Of a stretch of DNA of 64,000 nucleotides, positions 22,954-32,323 are shown piece by piece. This stretch comes from Vesta saturnalis (Eukaryota; Arthropoda; Insecta; Coleoptera; Lampyridae): NCBI GenBank assembly GCA_036346205.1, contig JARFJB010001603.1, positions 484,501 to 548,500 of the forward strand, in the 5' to 3' direction. Position numbers and translations under genes: made by a program. Below the pieces are notes generated by a model that saw nothing but the letters and a program-made list of their open reading frames with translations, did no database searches and had not been told where the DNA came from. The first letter of the stretch is position 1. The number at the start of each line of letters is the position of its first letter.

Positions 22954-24600
22954 ACAGGGTGTCCAAAAATTGCTGGGACAAGCTACCACGTGTAGTAGAG
23001 GTCAAAATAAGTTGATTAGACCCAATTTATTTATATACCAAATAGTACCGTTTGCCTGTGAGAAGAGTTTACATCAAAAAACATATTTTTGTAAGCTGTG
23101 CAGAAATGAGTGAAACAAATTGAATGAAATTTGACAAAAGTGCATTTTATAGGATTACTCTCGATTCGGTAATCAAAGAAGCCCAAAAGAAATTGTTCTT
23201 AGGGGTGGTAATACGGTTCTCAATTTTTTTCGCGAGAAAACTGATTAATTATCTTCATTTTGTTACTTTTGTAAAAATTTTGTATTCCGCATAGCTTCGA
23301 AGGAAAAAAATGTTTTCTTAAATACTGCTAACAGATATTCCTAGTACAAGTTTAATAAAATTGTAATACAAAATTTAGTTGACAGTAGATACAAAAACCA
23401 CACAAGTCGTGATTTTGACAAGAAACAAATTCATAATCATTCCAGTTTGTTGTTGACTGTAAATGTTCCAATAATTTCTTCAATTTTGTTATTATCGCGA
23501 GTACCATTACTTATTATTTAATTGATGATGTTTCTCTTTTAATGAGCAGACCGACATGATCTTGGTTCTTGGATTCTGTCAAGGTAAGTGTCACAGAAGT
23601 GCCCGCATATATCAAGTGAGGTATCCGAACCTGAGAATTCCGAATCATAAAACTTTCGACCGAATCGAGAGATGTCTTCGAGAAACAGGGAAGTTGGAAC
23701 TAGTCAGAATGAACGCTGGAAGATCCCGAGTCCGAGGATCTAATGCGGAACAAGGTGTTCTTGAAATAATCGTTGACAATCCTGAGACCAGTACCAGATC
23801 TGTGCAACGACAAACAGGACTTCTAAAAAGCATTGTAAATTGGATCTGCGGAGAACAATTAATTCATCAATTTCACATACAGCCAGTACAAGAGTTATTA
23901 CCACTTGACCACGGATCAGGTTTAAATTTTTCACAAATTGTTCGGGAGCGCAGAATACTATTAGCTGTGGGACACAATCCAAAATGCCGTAAACGCACTA
24001 CGAGAAAACGACGATGTCCTAAAGAAGGGTGCATTTCAATTTTTTACCTCAAATTGACCTTTGTATTGATGAGTTGGCCGTCATATTGAACATTTATTAT
24101 AAAAGAAAACGTTTTGCCTTTGTTTCCACTGTCAACTAAATTTTGTATTACAATTTTATTAAACTTTTACTAGGAATATCTCTTATCAGTAATTAATAAA
24201 ACATTTTTTTCCTTCGAAACTATGCGGAATGCGAAATGTTTACAAGAGTAACAAAATGAACATAATTAATCAGTCTTCTCGCTAACAGCTTGTTCCGCAT
24301 TAGGTCTTCGGACTCGGGGTCTTCCACCGTTAATTCTGACTGGTTCTGCGACAGTTACCTTGACAGAATCCACGAACTAAGGTCATGTCAGCCTGCTCAT
24401 TAAAAGAGAAATCCATATTTAATAGCAGTTAAAGTAACAACAACAATTAAATAATAAGTAATGGTACTCGCGTGAGTAACAAAATTGAAGAAATTATTGG
24501 AACATTTACAATCAACAACAAACTGGAATGATTAGGAATAAATTAGGTTCAATCGACTTATTTTGACCTCTACTACACGTGTCCCAGCAATATATCGCTG
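22954..24600 (+). mobile_element. element D: element with interleaved inverted ends (X-Y-gene-X'-Y')
   Basis: Left end ACAGGGTGTCCAAAAATTGC; an inverted match (CGTGTCCCAGCAATATAT) closes at about 24600. Block X (23245-23390) returns inverted at 24124-24275. Block Y (23432-23760, the 5' flank and start of the gene) returns inverted at 24289-24545 with an internal gap. The order is X, Y, gene, X', Y', not the X, Y, Y', X' of a simple palindrome. The right arm thus holds a reversed, truncated copy of the gene's own start. Confidence 0.75.
23556..24089 (+). CDS. core-deleted DUF4817-type transposase in element D
   Basis: The 177-codon frame begins MILVLGFCQGKCHRSARIYQ. It continues with the DUF4817 pattern (YPNLRIPNHKTFDRIERCLR, ETGKLE), then an HTH (LEIIVDNPETSTRSVQRQTG) and HQFHIQPVQELLPLDHGSG. 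After about residue 125 it jumps to a C-terminal segment. The family-like tail in another frame reads LWDTIQNAVNALRENDD. The DDE core is absent, so the product could bind DNA but not transpose. The upstream codons just before 23556 (ADR-like) are also open, so the true start may be slightly earlier. Confidence 0.65.
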   Translation: MILVLGFCQGKCHRSARIYQVRYPNLRIPNHKTFDRIERCLRETGKLELVRMNAGRSRVRGSNAEQGVLEIIVDNPETSTRSVQRQTGLLKSIVNWICGEQLIHQFHIQPVQELLPLDHGSGLNFSQIVRERRILLAVGHNPKCRKRTTRKRRCPKEGCISIFYLKLTFVLMSWPSY

Positions 24601-24838
24601 TATAAATATTTGGAAATATTTCCTTTAGGTTTTTATACGCTATGTGAACTTAAACACTCTCCTGGTGTTGCGTATATTTTATTTTTAGGATCCCTGATTT
24701 AGACGAAAATGCTTTCTATGATGTAGTGTGTGTAACGATAGGACAGTTATTCCGTAGTGTAATCATTTTTTGTATGCAATATACTATAAAATAAACTCTC
24801 AAATTCGGTATACGACCCGATTTTTACCAAATTTTTCA
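24601..24838. other. non-coding DNA
   Basis: No feature recognised; an ATAAAATAAA stretch near 24790 could be a poly(A) signal. Confidence 0.35.
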
Positions 24839-25130
24839 AACAGTCCGAGTTCGACAAGATAAGAAACGTGCCGGGTACCGTATCAACGAGAAAATTCGCA
24901 TTCAGCCGCCGCGTCCCCCCCTTTCGAGATTGCCTCGGTCGCGTGTGCGAGGTATCGAAAGAAAAATTCGCCGACGGCCCGACGTGAGTGTCTAGGGCGC
25001 GTCGTACGAGTGGTGAGTTCGCGACGGATGGCGAAGGATAGGGGAGGTTCGGGGGTGTCGCGACGTTACCATCTTATTCGGGTTGGTGGAACACATGTGA
25101 TGGTGGAGGGGTGTTTTTTTCCACGCGTAT
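24839..25130 (+). promoter_or_regulatory. GC/CpG-rich island, candidate host promoter or 5' exon
   Basis: About 290 bp of clearly GC-rich, CpG-dense DNA (CAGCCGCCGCGTCCCCCC, GCCGACGGCCCGACG, GGGCGCGTCGTACGAG) stands out in an AT-rich window. It contains donor-like words GACGTGAGTG and GTGGTGAGTTCGC on +. This pattern suits a non-coding first exon and promoter of a host gene running +. The open frame from 25010 shows no motif and I do not call it a gene. Confidence 0.4.
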
Positions 25131-25633
25131 CGATTCTGAGGACAGTTGACTTCGCGCATCTCTTAATAACTCTTTTTTTCAAAACTTTGCACCAATGTAG
25201 GAGACTAAACGCTAAAACGGGATTTTCAACTTTTTTGTATCCTTCCGAAAATCAGCAAACGATACTAATAATATTAAAGAAAAGAAAAAAAAAGATAGAA
25301 CATAAAAATATGTATGATGAATGCAATGAAATGTATGTACATATGTATGTATATAAAATTTAGAAGTCAAAAATTATGACAGAAAATCTGTCCTACATAA
25401 AACGTTAATTTGAAATCATACTTTTTAATACATAAGGTCACTAATTTTTCTTTCAATTTTACAAACTTTTACAGTCTGAGAATGGTAATATAATCAGATT
25501 TACCGAAACCGGTCTCTCGTTATAATATAAAAATAAAATTAAGAAGAAGAAATTTGAGATTTTTCTAAATATATTAATATCTGCTTCTTCATGGATTTAA
25601 TTAAATATTAAAAAAGATATAATAAATGCTTCC

Positions 25634-25867
25634 TTGTGTTTAATGGAACAAATCAAGAATCTATTGGAGGAAGAAGAATTTACTACAAAAAGGTTGTGGT
25701 GTAGAAAATGGATTAGTAGAGGGAACACCAGAGGCGCATTTGCCTTGCTTTTAACGGTACTATCAACAGAGGATCCTAAGGAATACAGACTGTGTCTTCG
25801 TTTAACTTCTGAACAATTTGGAACTCTGTTAATTTTGGTATCACCAAATTATTTAAATATTTTATAA
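25634..25867 (+). pseudogene. PIF/Harbinger transposase (HARBI1-like), N-terminal exon only
   Basis: The frame reads IKNLLEEEEFTTKRLWCRKW, ISRGNTRGAFALLLTVLS, EDPKEYRLCLRLTSEQF and LLILVSP, then stops. This is the N-terminal region of Harbinger nucleases (W.R.WI.RR...G....LL.EL...D...Y...LRM....F). TAAAGGTGAGTAT at 25865 offers a splice donor overlapping the stop. The DDE domain is not found downstream, so the gene is truncated. It faces the MADF gene at 26059-29075, the usual two-gene layout of Harbinger elements. Confidence 0.75.
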
Positions 25868-26720
25868 AGGTGAGTATGAATTAGCTATTTATTGTTTTTA
25901 TTATGACAATAATAATTACACTTCCTAAAATAAGTTTGTACAGAAAAAATAAGAAAACAACTGATAAAGTAATAAGATATTTATATTAAGTAAATCATAA
26001 TTAGGTATATTTGTTTGGAAAACTAGGCACTACTTAGATTTTAATTTTTTGTAATCGCTTATGCCACAAGTCTACTGAAACAATCCTGATCGTAGACATT
26101 TTCATCATTTTCATTAGAAGACGGTACCTTGGGAGAAAAAGTCTGAAGGAAGGGTTGCTGCAAAGGATAATAAGAGCTTGACGATGTTTCAGGTAATCCA
26201 TAAGTACTTGGCGTTGGCGAAGAACTTGTTGAAAACGGCGAAGTAGCCCCGCTATGTATTGGAGTTAATGCCATACTGCGGTGTCGGTTCACTGTTGCTT
26301 GTAATTCATTTTCGCATTGTAGTGCCAAGTGAACCGGCATTGCTTTTAAGCTAAGTACTAAATATCTTCCGAAGGTATCAAATTCATCTTCTTCAGGAGC
26401 TTTTGAAACAGTTTCGCTCACTTGGCGAAGCTCCGTAACCGCGGCAGACAAATCTTGAAAACGTCTTTTCTTTCCAGAAGAGGAAATGCTTGGGGTAGAC
26501 TATTTAGTGACTTGTGAGGTGCGTGGTTGAGTAAAAGTAGTATGGCGTTGACTTGTTAAGTCATAATTTTGTGACTGTGGATCCTGAGACATTTGAGTCA
26601 AGGCAGTTCCTTCATTGGTTTGAGGATCAGCTTCGGAGATGTCATCCTGGCTGCCTTGGCTAGGTTGATAATCCTGGAAGTAAATACAAAAATTACAAAG
26701 GTATCATTTAGTCCATTTTA

Positions 26721-27736
26721 TAGTAGTAGTAATGTAACGCCGGAGCTACTCTACTTTTCTACTATACTTTTTCTACGAGTGTTTCTGGTCAAGGTCATCG
26801 TACACATTGCATATATCGGTAGTAGTAGTAATGTAAGATAGGAGCTACTCCACTTCAAGGTCACGACGATCTCGTAAGCTATGCATAAAAAGTAGGTCAT
26901 GAGTTCATTGAAGGTGAATACTCCACTTCCAGCTAAAAATAGAAATTGCAATGTCACCATCCTCATCATATTACAAGGTCACTCTGCGGTCAAACGTTTT
27001 GGCGGGGGAAATTTGTATGTCAAGGTCAGAAGCTAAAAATAGAAATTACAATGTCATCATCATATTACAATTCTTAGAAGTCTAAAAATAGTGTAGTCAA
27101 GGTCAAGGTTATTGATCTGTATATCATAGCTAAAAATGGTCGGTTCATGTCCTCACTAAAAGGTGATCGCGTTACAGCTAAAAAGTATAGTGACAGCATC
27201 ATCGTTGAAAGTAGCTTATGCGCGTAACCAGATATGTATGGTAATCAAAGAGATAGTTCATATCTGCACTAATGTAACATAGTGGGGGTCGTTTAGAGTA
27301 ACAATATAAGGAAATAGTGTAATGGGTAGTGAGTGTTGTGTAAAGCATGTGGATGGCATACGCTCAAGAGCAATGGACCAAAGCAACTGACCTGAGAACA
27401 GCGGTGGAACGCTTGAAGCAAGAATTTTCGGCATTAGTATTCGATGTCGAACATGAGGCGGTTTACGGTCGAGGTGATTATAGCGTTCTCGAATCAGTAA
27501 AGATAGATCTATCTGCATTGAACAGTAGCACTTTCTGTAAATCCTTTACGAACCCAAAAGACTTGGAGGTGGGTGCAAAAATATAAAGTGATTGATATGA
27601 ATACTATCGACACAAAGTATGGTAAACATATTATCATGGAAACCCAGAACTTTAAGTGCATACTTCCCTTACGATTTTATGAATAATAAAAGTATAGTAG
27701 AAAAGTGGAGTAGCTCCGGCCTTACATTACTACTTA
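26721..27736 (+). mobile_element. TIR-bounded mini-element with TCAAGGTCA sites and one small gene
   Basis: Left end TAGTAGTAGTAATGTAACGC then GAGCTACTCTACTTTTCTAC; the right end (27691-27736) is its inverted copy. The left-end block is partly repeated at 26818-26855. Between them are four exact TCAAGGTCA words (26789, 26855, 27020, 27097) and the small gene at 27347. It sits wholly inside the intron of the MADF gene. Both the motif and the gene family recur in the 43-52 kb virus-like element, so this looks like a miniature relative of it. Confidence 0.7.
27347..27586 (+). CDS. small conserved protein of unknown function (WTKA family, copy 1)
   Basis: Open 79-codon frame: MWMAYAQEQWTKATDLRTAV, ERLKQEFSALVFDVEHEAVY, then GRGDYSVLE and a less conserved tail. 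I do not recognise a domain. It is clearly homologous to the decayed frames at 44511-44753 and 49217-49395 (shared W.KA.D..T.VERL and A..FD..HEAVY patterns). Of the three, this is the only one without an internal stop. No signal peptide or membrane segment. Function unknown; presence in two virus-like elements suggests an element-encoded gene. Confidence 0.6.
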   Translation: MWMAYAQEQWTKATDLRTAVERLKQEFSALVFDVEHEAVYGRGDYSVLESVKIDLSALNSSTFCKSFTNPKDLEVGAKI

Positions 27737-27739
27737 TTG

Positions 27740-28690
27740 TGGTAGTATTTAAGTGTGAAATAAAAAAATTACTAGGGTGTGTTTCGGTTGTTGTTAATAA
27801 TAATTCCCCTAATATTCCTTATACTCCTAATAATAAATAGAAGATTTTGTGCCTTCAGCTCAGCCGGTGATTAACGGGCCCATGTTTTTAAAATTTAATT
27901 TGCTTTAATTAGAAAATGTGTGTGTAGTTACATATGTTCGCTTTACAAAAAAATGTAACTTCAACCTGTAAATAAATGTTAAAATGCCTCGGAACTTATT
28001 TTATGGAAAACAAGTAAACCGTAAATGTAATAAATGTGAAATTGAAAACAATAACAAGGTTTATTATAAAATCTGTAAGTCAAGTTATAAAAGTAGAAAA
28101 TCTTAATCCTAATGTTCTTAACTTAAAAAATACCTAATACTAATCATTAGAAAATAAATACCTGTTGTAAAATTTTGGATGTCACTGGTATACTGTAACT
28201 GATAAGATGTGCTGACGAGCCACGCTTTCAATTTTGGTTGTGCAATCAATCTTGAAATGGAAATATAATAAAAATTTTGATATTCCTTGATGGCAAATGA
28301 ATAAATTCTTTTACAAAAAGCCAAACTTGGTTGAATTAAATGGGTTAATGTACCATTTATTTATAATCTTCAGCATAGCAACAACTTCTATTGCGTCATC
28401 CTCGTTAAAATGAAACGTGCTGTACCATGGCAAGAAAGCAGAATTTTTTAATCAGTAAGTTGAATAAAAATATAATTCAGTAGATTTCGAAAATGTATTG
28501 TTTTGTTTTTATTCAACTCGCTGTATTCTCAAGAAACCTGTCAAACTATAAACAAAACCCTGATAAATAAAGTTAATATGCAGTAATATTTTGACAATAA
28601 AGTGATTAATATAACATGTTATTTTATTTACGTGTTTTTATATAAGTTTTGTTTTAAATTAACACAGAGTACGTACGCATGTAAAAAAAA
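27740..28690. other. rest of MADF intron, nothing recognised
   Basis: AT-rich DNA without recognisable genes. This is the 5' portion of the MADF gene intron on -. Confidence 0.5.
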
Positions 28691-29139
28691 TTCTTTATCT
28701 GATTGTTTTTTTTACTTTTAGTTCAAAAATACTCTCACTTACCATATTACTTGTTGTCAACCTTTTTTCCTTGGTCTTTCTCATAAAAGCATCCATGATT
28801 TTAAACCACTTCATTGACGGGGGGTATACCCATTCCAGATTTAATTGATTTCTCAATTTTTGCAACTCATGACTGTATGTATTTCTTAAATTTTTTATTT
28901 TCGCTCTTGCATCCGCTACTTTAAAATCCTCCATTCCCATATCTTCTACAATTTTTTCTAGTGCTGCTAATCGCATTTGATTGTTTCGATATATAGGCTT
29001 GGTTACATTCCAAAGACACTCATATTCCCTATAGGACTCAACAAATTTAACTGTATCCCCTTCGGACCACCTCATTTTGAATCGAAAAAATAAATATCTA
29101 ATATGCAAATTTGTAATCAACACGTGCACTATTATTACT

Positions 29140-29420
29140 CAATGGCACAAAACTGTTTACATTCGGCGAGTTCAGAGACTAGTAGCGCGGACAGTAAAAT
29201 TTTAGTAAAGTGGGGAAAGGTTAGTGGGTAAGTAAATAGCCTAGGAATCTATTTACTATCCTGGCCAGTCTGCTGGTACACGTGCTGGTGCAAGTACTTC
29301 CCTACGAAGTTTACATTGGATAAGTGGCTGTCTTGCAAGTTACTGGTACAAGTAACTAACCCATTTACTATTCCAATGTAAACGCCGCTTAAGGGACGGT
29401 ACTGGTACATTAAATGATAT
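29140..29420. repeat. probable outer end region of the Harbinger element with CTGGTAC repeats
   Basis: Upstream of the MADF start, CTGGTACA or close variants recur (CTGGTACACG at 29273, CTGGTGCAAG at 29285, CTGGTACAAG at 29345, CTGGTACATT at 29402). A 9-base inverted pair AGTAAATAG...CTATTTACT lies at about 29231-29257. Subterminal repeats of this type are typical transposase or Myb-partner binding sites. The exact terminus is not defined. Confidence 0.4.
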
Positions 29421-30023
29421 ATAATTTGTTACGTCAGGATACTAATTACATTATTTAAAATTTTGTATAAATATGTTAATGATGTTAAATTACATCTTCA
29501 ATTGACATTATTTTAAACGTCTGCCTTAAAATGTTTGTTGAATGTTCTTTTGGACAGCGAGTATTATACGTTTAATCTACGCCAGTGTCATTATGACATA
29601 TTTATCATCTTCATTGGGGTGTCATTATGGCCTTCATAATAGCACCCAATGCCATTATGAACTCATAATAACAGGCATTAAAATAAAAAACAGTCAAAAA
29701 GAAAGTTAGTTACAACTTTTACTTCATTATAAAATCTTTACCAACATTTATTTATTGTAAACATTAATTATAAAGTCTGTACAATTTGTTAAATTCAGTC
29801 CATCAGTGCGTGAAACTCATGTAAAGCACAAAATTGAACGCAAATAATGACGTTGTCAACGTAAAAAATGGAAACAATCAACAAGCGCGGTTACTATAAC
29901 ATCGATTAATATGGGCACTTAATAATTTTGAATTTTTATTTACAAAAACGTTTCTGATATTGTAAACAAATCGAATCTATGCAAAGAAAATCTATTTGGA
30001 CTGGCGTAGATTAAGTTTTGAAT
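29421..30023. other. non-coding DNA
   Basis: Contains repeated CATTATGA-type words around 29590-29670 but no gene or clear element boundary. Confidence 0.4.
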
Positions 30024-30135
30024 GATAACGTTCGATATGAATCTAATGAAACTTGTGTAAATAAACCACTCGGCTAACGCCTCGTGGTTTAACTTTACAC
30101 GCGTTTCATTATGACGTTCATATCGAACTAGTATC
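30024..30135. repeat. ~112-bp imperfect palindrome
   Basis: Arms 30024-30069 and 30084-30135 pair around a GC-rich loop (TCGGCTAACGCCTC). Matching blocks are GTTCGATATGAA / TTCATATCGAAC, TAATGAAAC / GTTTCATTA and AAACCAC / GTGGTTT. The - strand frame over it is not a gene. It abuts the end of the LINE that follows. Confidence 0.8.
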
Positions 30136-30139
30136 ATTA

Positions 30140-32045
30140 ATAACTATTATAGTACAGGTACCGTAAAAATTCATTTTGCACAATTTCAATGCTGTTTCTA
30201 TATTTCTGACAGTACCGGAACCATATGATCGCTCCATATTCTAATTTGCTCCTTAGGAGTGCAAAAATAACTTTTTTATTACATCAGTGTCATCAAATCG
30301 TCTTGTATGACGAATAATAAATCCCAATAATTTATTTGCACTATTTATGTGCATTTTATATGTCAGCTGTGTATCTATTGCAATCCCTAGATCCATGATC
30401 TCTTTTGATGACTTTACTGATGTTGTATTAATCCTGTATGCAAATTTATTGTGCGTTTCTTGTCTTGTAAATACCATAAATTTACATTTATCAATGTTAA
30501 GTTCAAACATATTTATTTTGCACCATTTATATTTACCATTTAGGTCTTCTTGAAGTTTAACCCTCTCACCACTGTCGGGACACATGTCCCACTAAGCTTT
30601 CTAAAGCTACGGAAGGAAGATTATATCTCTAAAACACACGAGTTTATCGCAATTCCGTAGTTTTTAACATTCTGAAGTATAGGCAACACAAAGTACATAC
30701 TTGTTTGTTTACAATTTCAAGTAGTGAGTCAGAAATCTAGCACGTGTTCGTTCGCGTCTTCAATTTTTGTTTGTTTACTTAGAATTTTAGTTGAAAATAC
30801 AGTTAAAAGTGATTAAATACTGTACAACAACTAATATTACATCCATGTAAGAATAGTTATAATTGTTCTTCGATACTATGGCCGTTTGCTTTGTGTAAAA
30901 ATATTGTTGTGATTATATGTCCCATCCGTAATTATGAATGGGATAAGATGTTCCTGACGCAATGAAAATATTTATCAAGAACTGAAACCAGAAGAAAAAC
31001 AACTTGTGCGGCATGCAACTTACCATTATGTAAAAACTGTTTCTTGATAAAAATAAATATGTCTCTCAAATAATCCGACTCTTACTTCATGACTATTGGG
31101 ACATGTAGTCCCACTAAAGAATACTATAGGGACATTTAATCCCAGGATAATTTATAGGACATTAATTATGCAGGAACATAATTATCACTGATTAGTCTTA
31201 TATTGACTATTCAATACTGATATTTACTAATATGATAAAATACATCAAATACATATTCAGTGGTGAAAGGGTTAAAACAGTTATCAAGTATTCTTATAGT
31301 TTTATACAGTTTCACGTCATCTGCATATAGTAAACATTTTGAATACTTGATACACTGTGGACGGTCATTTGTAGCGATTAGGAATAATAACGGATCCAAA
31401 TTGCTTCCTTGGGGAATACCGGAATTACTATAATATACTTCAGATCTAAAGTTTTTATATTACACACAATACGGACGGCTTCGAATATACGTGTTAAAAA
31501 ACATTACGGTATTTTTAGAAAATCCATAATTTTGTAGTTTTCTTATTAACATATCATGATTCACTTTACCAAACGCTTTCTTGAAGTCTAAATATACGGC
31601 ATCTACTCTGGAATTTACATCAAACTGTTGGGGTATGTCAGTTGTGAATAGTAGTAGATTTGTGACTATTGATCGGTGTGTGATAAATCCATGTTGATTT
31701 TTTGATATGTACTGCTTGAGATGTTGGAAAGTTCTTTTATGAATAAAATATTCGAATACTTTAGACGCTGAGTTAATCAGTGATATTGGTCTATAATTTA
31801 TAATATCATCTACGTTACCAGATTTATGTATTGGAGTAACTTTGGCTTCTTTCCGTATATCAGGAAATTTATTTGATTTAATTGACAAATTGAATATAAA
31901 ACGCAAATGCTCTAGGTGTATTGTACTGCACCCCTTTTGGGTTTCAACTTTTTTATCGCATCTTTTACTTCTTCGCATGTAATTTCATTAAGGTAAAAGG
32001 TATCTAGGTTTGTAACGTCCTCGTACAGTGGGTCATCTTGTATAT
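30140..32045 (-). mobile_element. LINE reverse transcriptase on -, interrupted by a piggyBac insertion
   Basis: Read on - from 32045, the pieces are: linker EEVKDAIKKLKPKRGA; RT at 31978-31460 (KVTPIHKSGNVDDIINYRPI, SLINSASKVFEYF, YISKNQHGFITHRSI, VDAVYLDFKKAFGKVNHDML); after a frameshift SGIPQGSNLDPLLFLI and the catalytic CLLYADDVKLY. Sequence beyond the insertion continues KLQEDLNGKYKWCKINMFEL, FMVFTRQ, then LLRSKLEYGAIIW. This is a Jockey/CR1-like RT from linker to thumb. Stops and frameshifts make it inactive. Removing the insert and one TTAA restores the frame exactly. Confidence 0.85.
30561..31271 (+). mobile_element. piggyBac-like element (711 bp, non-autonomous) at TTAA
   Basis: Terminal inverted repeats CCCTCTCACCACTG (30561) and CAGTGGTGAAAGGG (31258-31271) are flanked by TTAA duplications at 30557-30560 and 31272-31275, the signature of piggyBac. 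On +, 30975-31073 encodes SRTETRRKTTCAACNLPLCK and NCF. This is the Cys-rich (CxxC...CxxC) C-terminal finger of piggyBac transposases, ending in a stop. The transposase core is deleted. GGGACACATGTCCCA-type palindromes lie near both ends. Confidence 0.9.
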
Positions 32046-32320
32046 GGTTATTTTATTATAGAGCCATCTTCCTTACTTCGCGCATCCGGAAATTTGAAAT
32101 ATAAGTTCTTTGGGACACCTAGATGAAGAATCCGTCAAAAAAACGCAGGTCGACTTTTTTGACCCAAAACTCGAACCTGGAAAGGAGCGAATGCTCAAAC
32201 CCAGGTTAGACGGGTTCTACTATGAGCCTACTCTTAAAATCATTTTTAGGCATTTTAAAAACATTTTGGGTTTTAACCAAACGACCCATCTAACCTCAAC
32301 CCCTTCCCAATCGCTCACAG
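32046..32320. other. non-coding DNA, unassigned repeat
   Basis: ACCCAGGTTAGACGGGTTC and related text looks repetitive, but I cannot place it. The + frame at 32110-32346 has no motif. Confidence 0.35.
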
Positions 32321-32323
32321 TAT

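Larger units (their letters stand above)
26059..29075 (-). pseudogene. MADF-domain (Myb/SANT-like) gene of the Harbinger element, two exons, one in-frame stop
   Basis: Exon 1 (29075-28743) starts MRWSEGDTVKFVESYREYEC and has a MADF domain: LWN..KPIYRNN, IKNLRNTYSHELQKLRNQLN, YPPSMKWFKIMDAFMRK. It ends at a strong donor (ATG|GTAAGTGAG). Intron 28742-26674 ends TTTACTTCCAG. Exon 2 (26673-26059) is in the same phase: DYQPSQGSQDDISE, KKRRFQDLSAAVTELRQVSE, then a BESS-like helix FGRYLVLSLKAMPVHLALQC. A Ser/Pro/Thr-rich tail ends DQDCFSRLVA-stop. One in-frame TAG is at 26500-26502. The MADF partner helps the Harbinger transposase reach DNA or the nucleus. With one stop it is recently dead, or read through. 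Confidence 0.8.

Noticed and set aside
25010..25363. 117-codon + frame over the GC-rich island
   Set aside because: The frame is open because of GC composition, lacks any motif and runs into AT-rich text.
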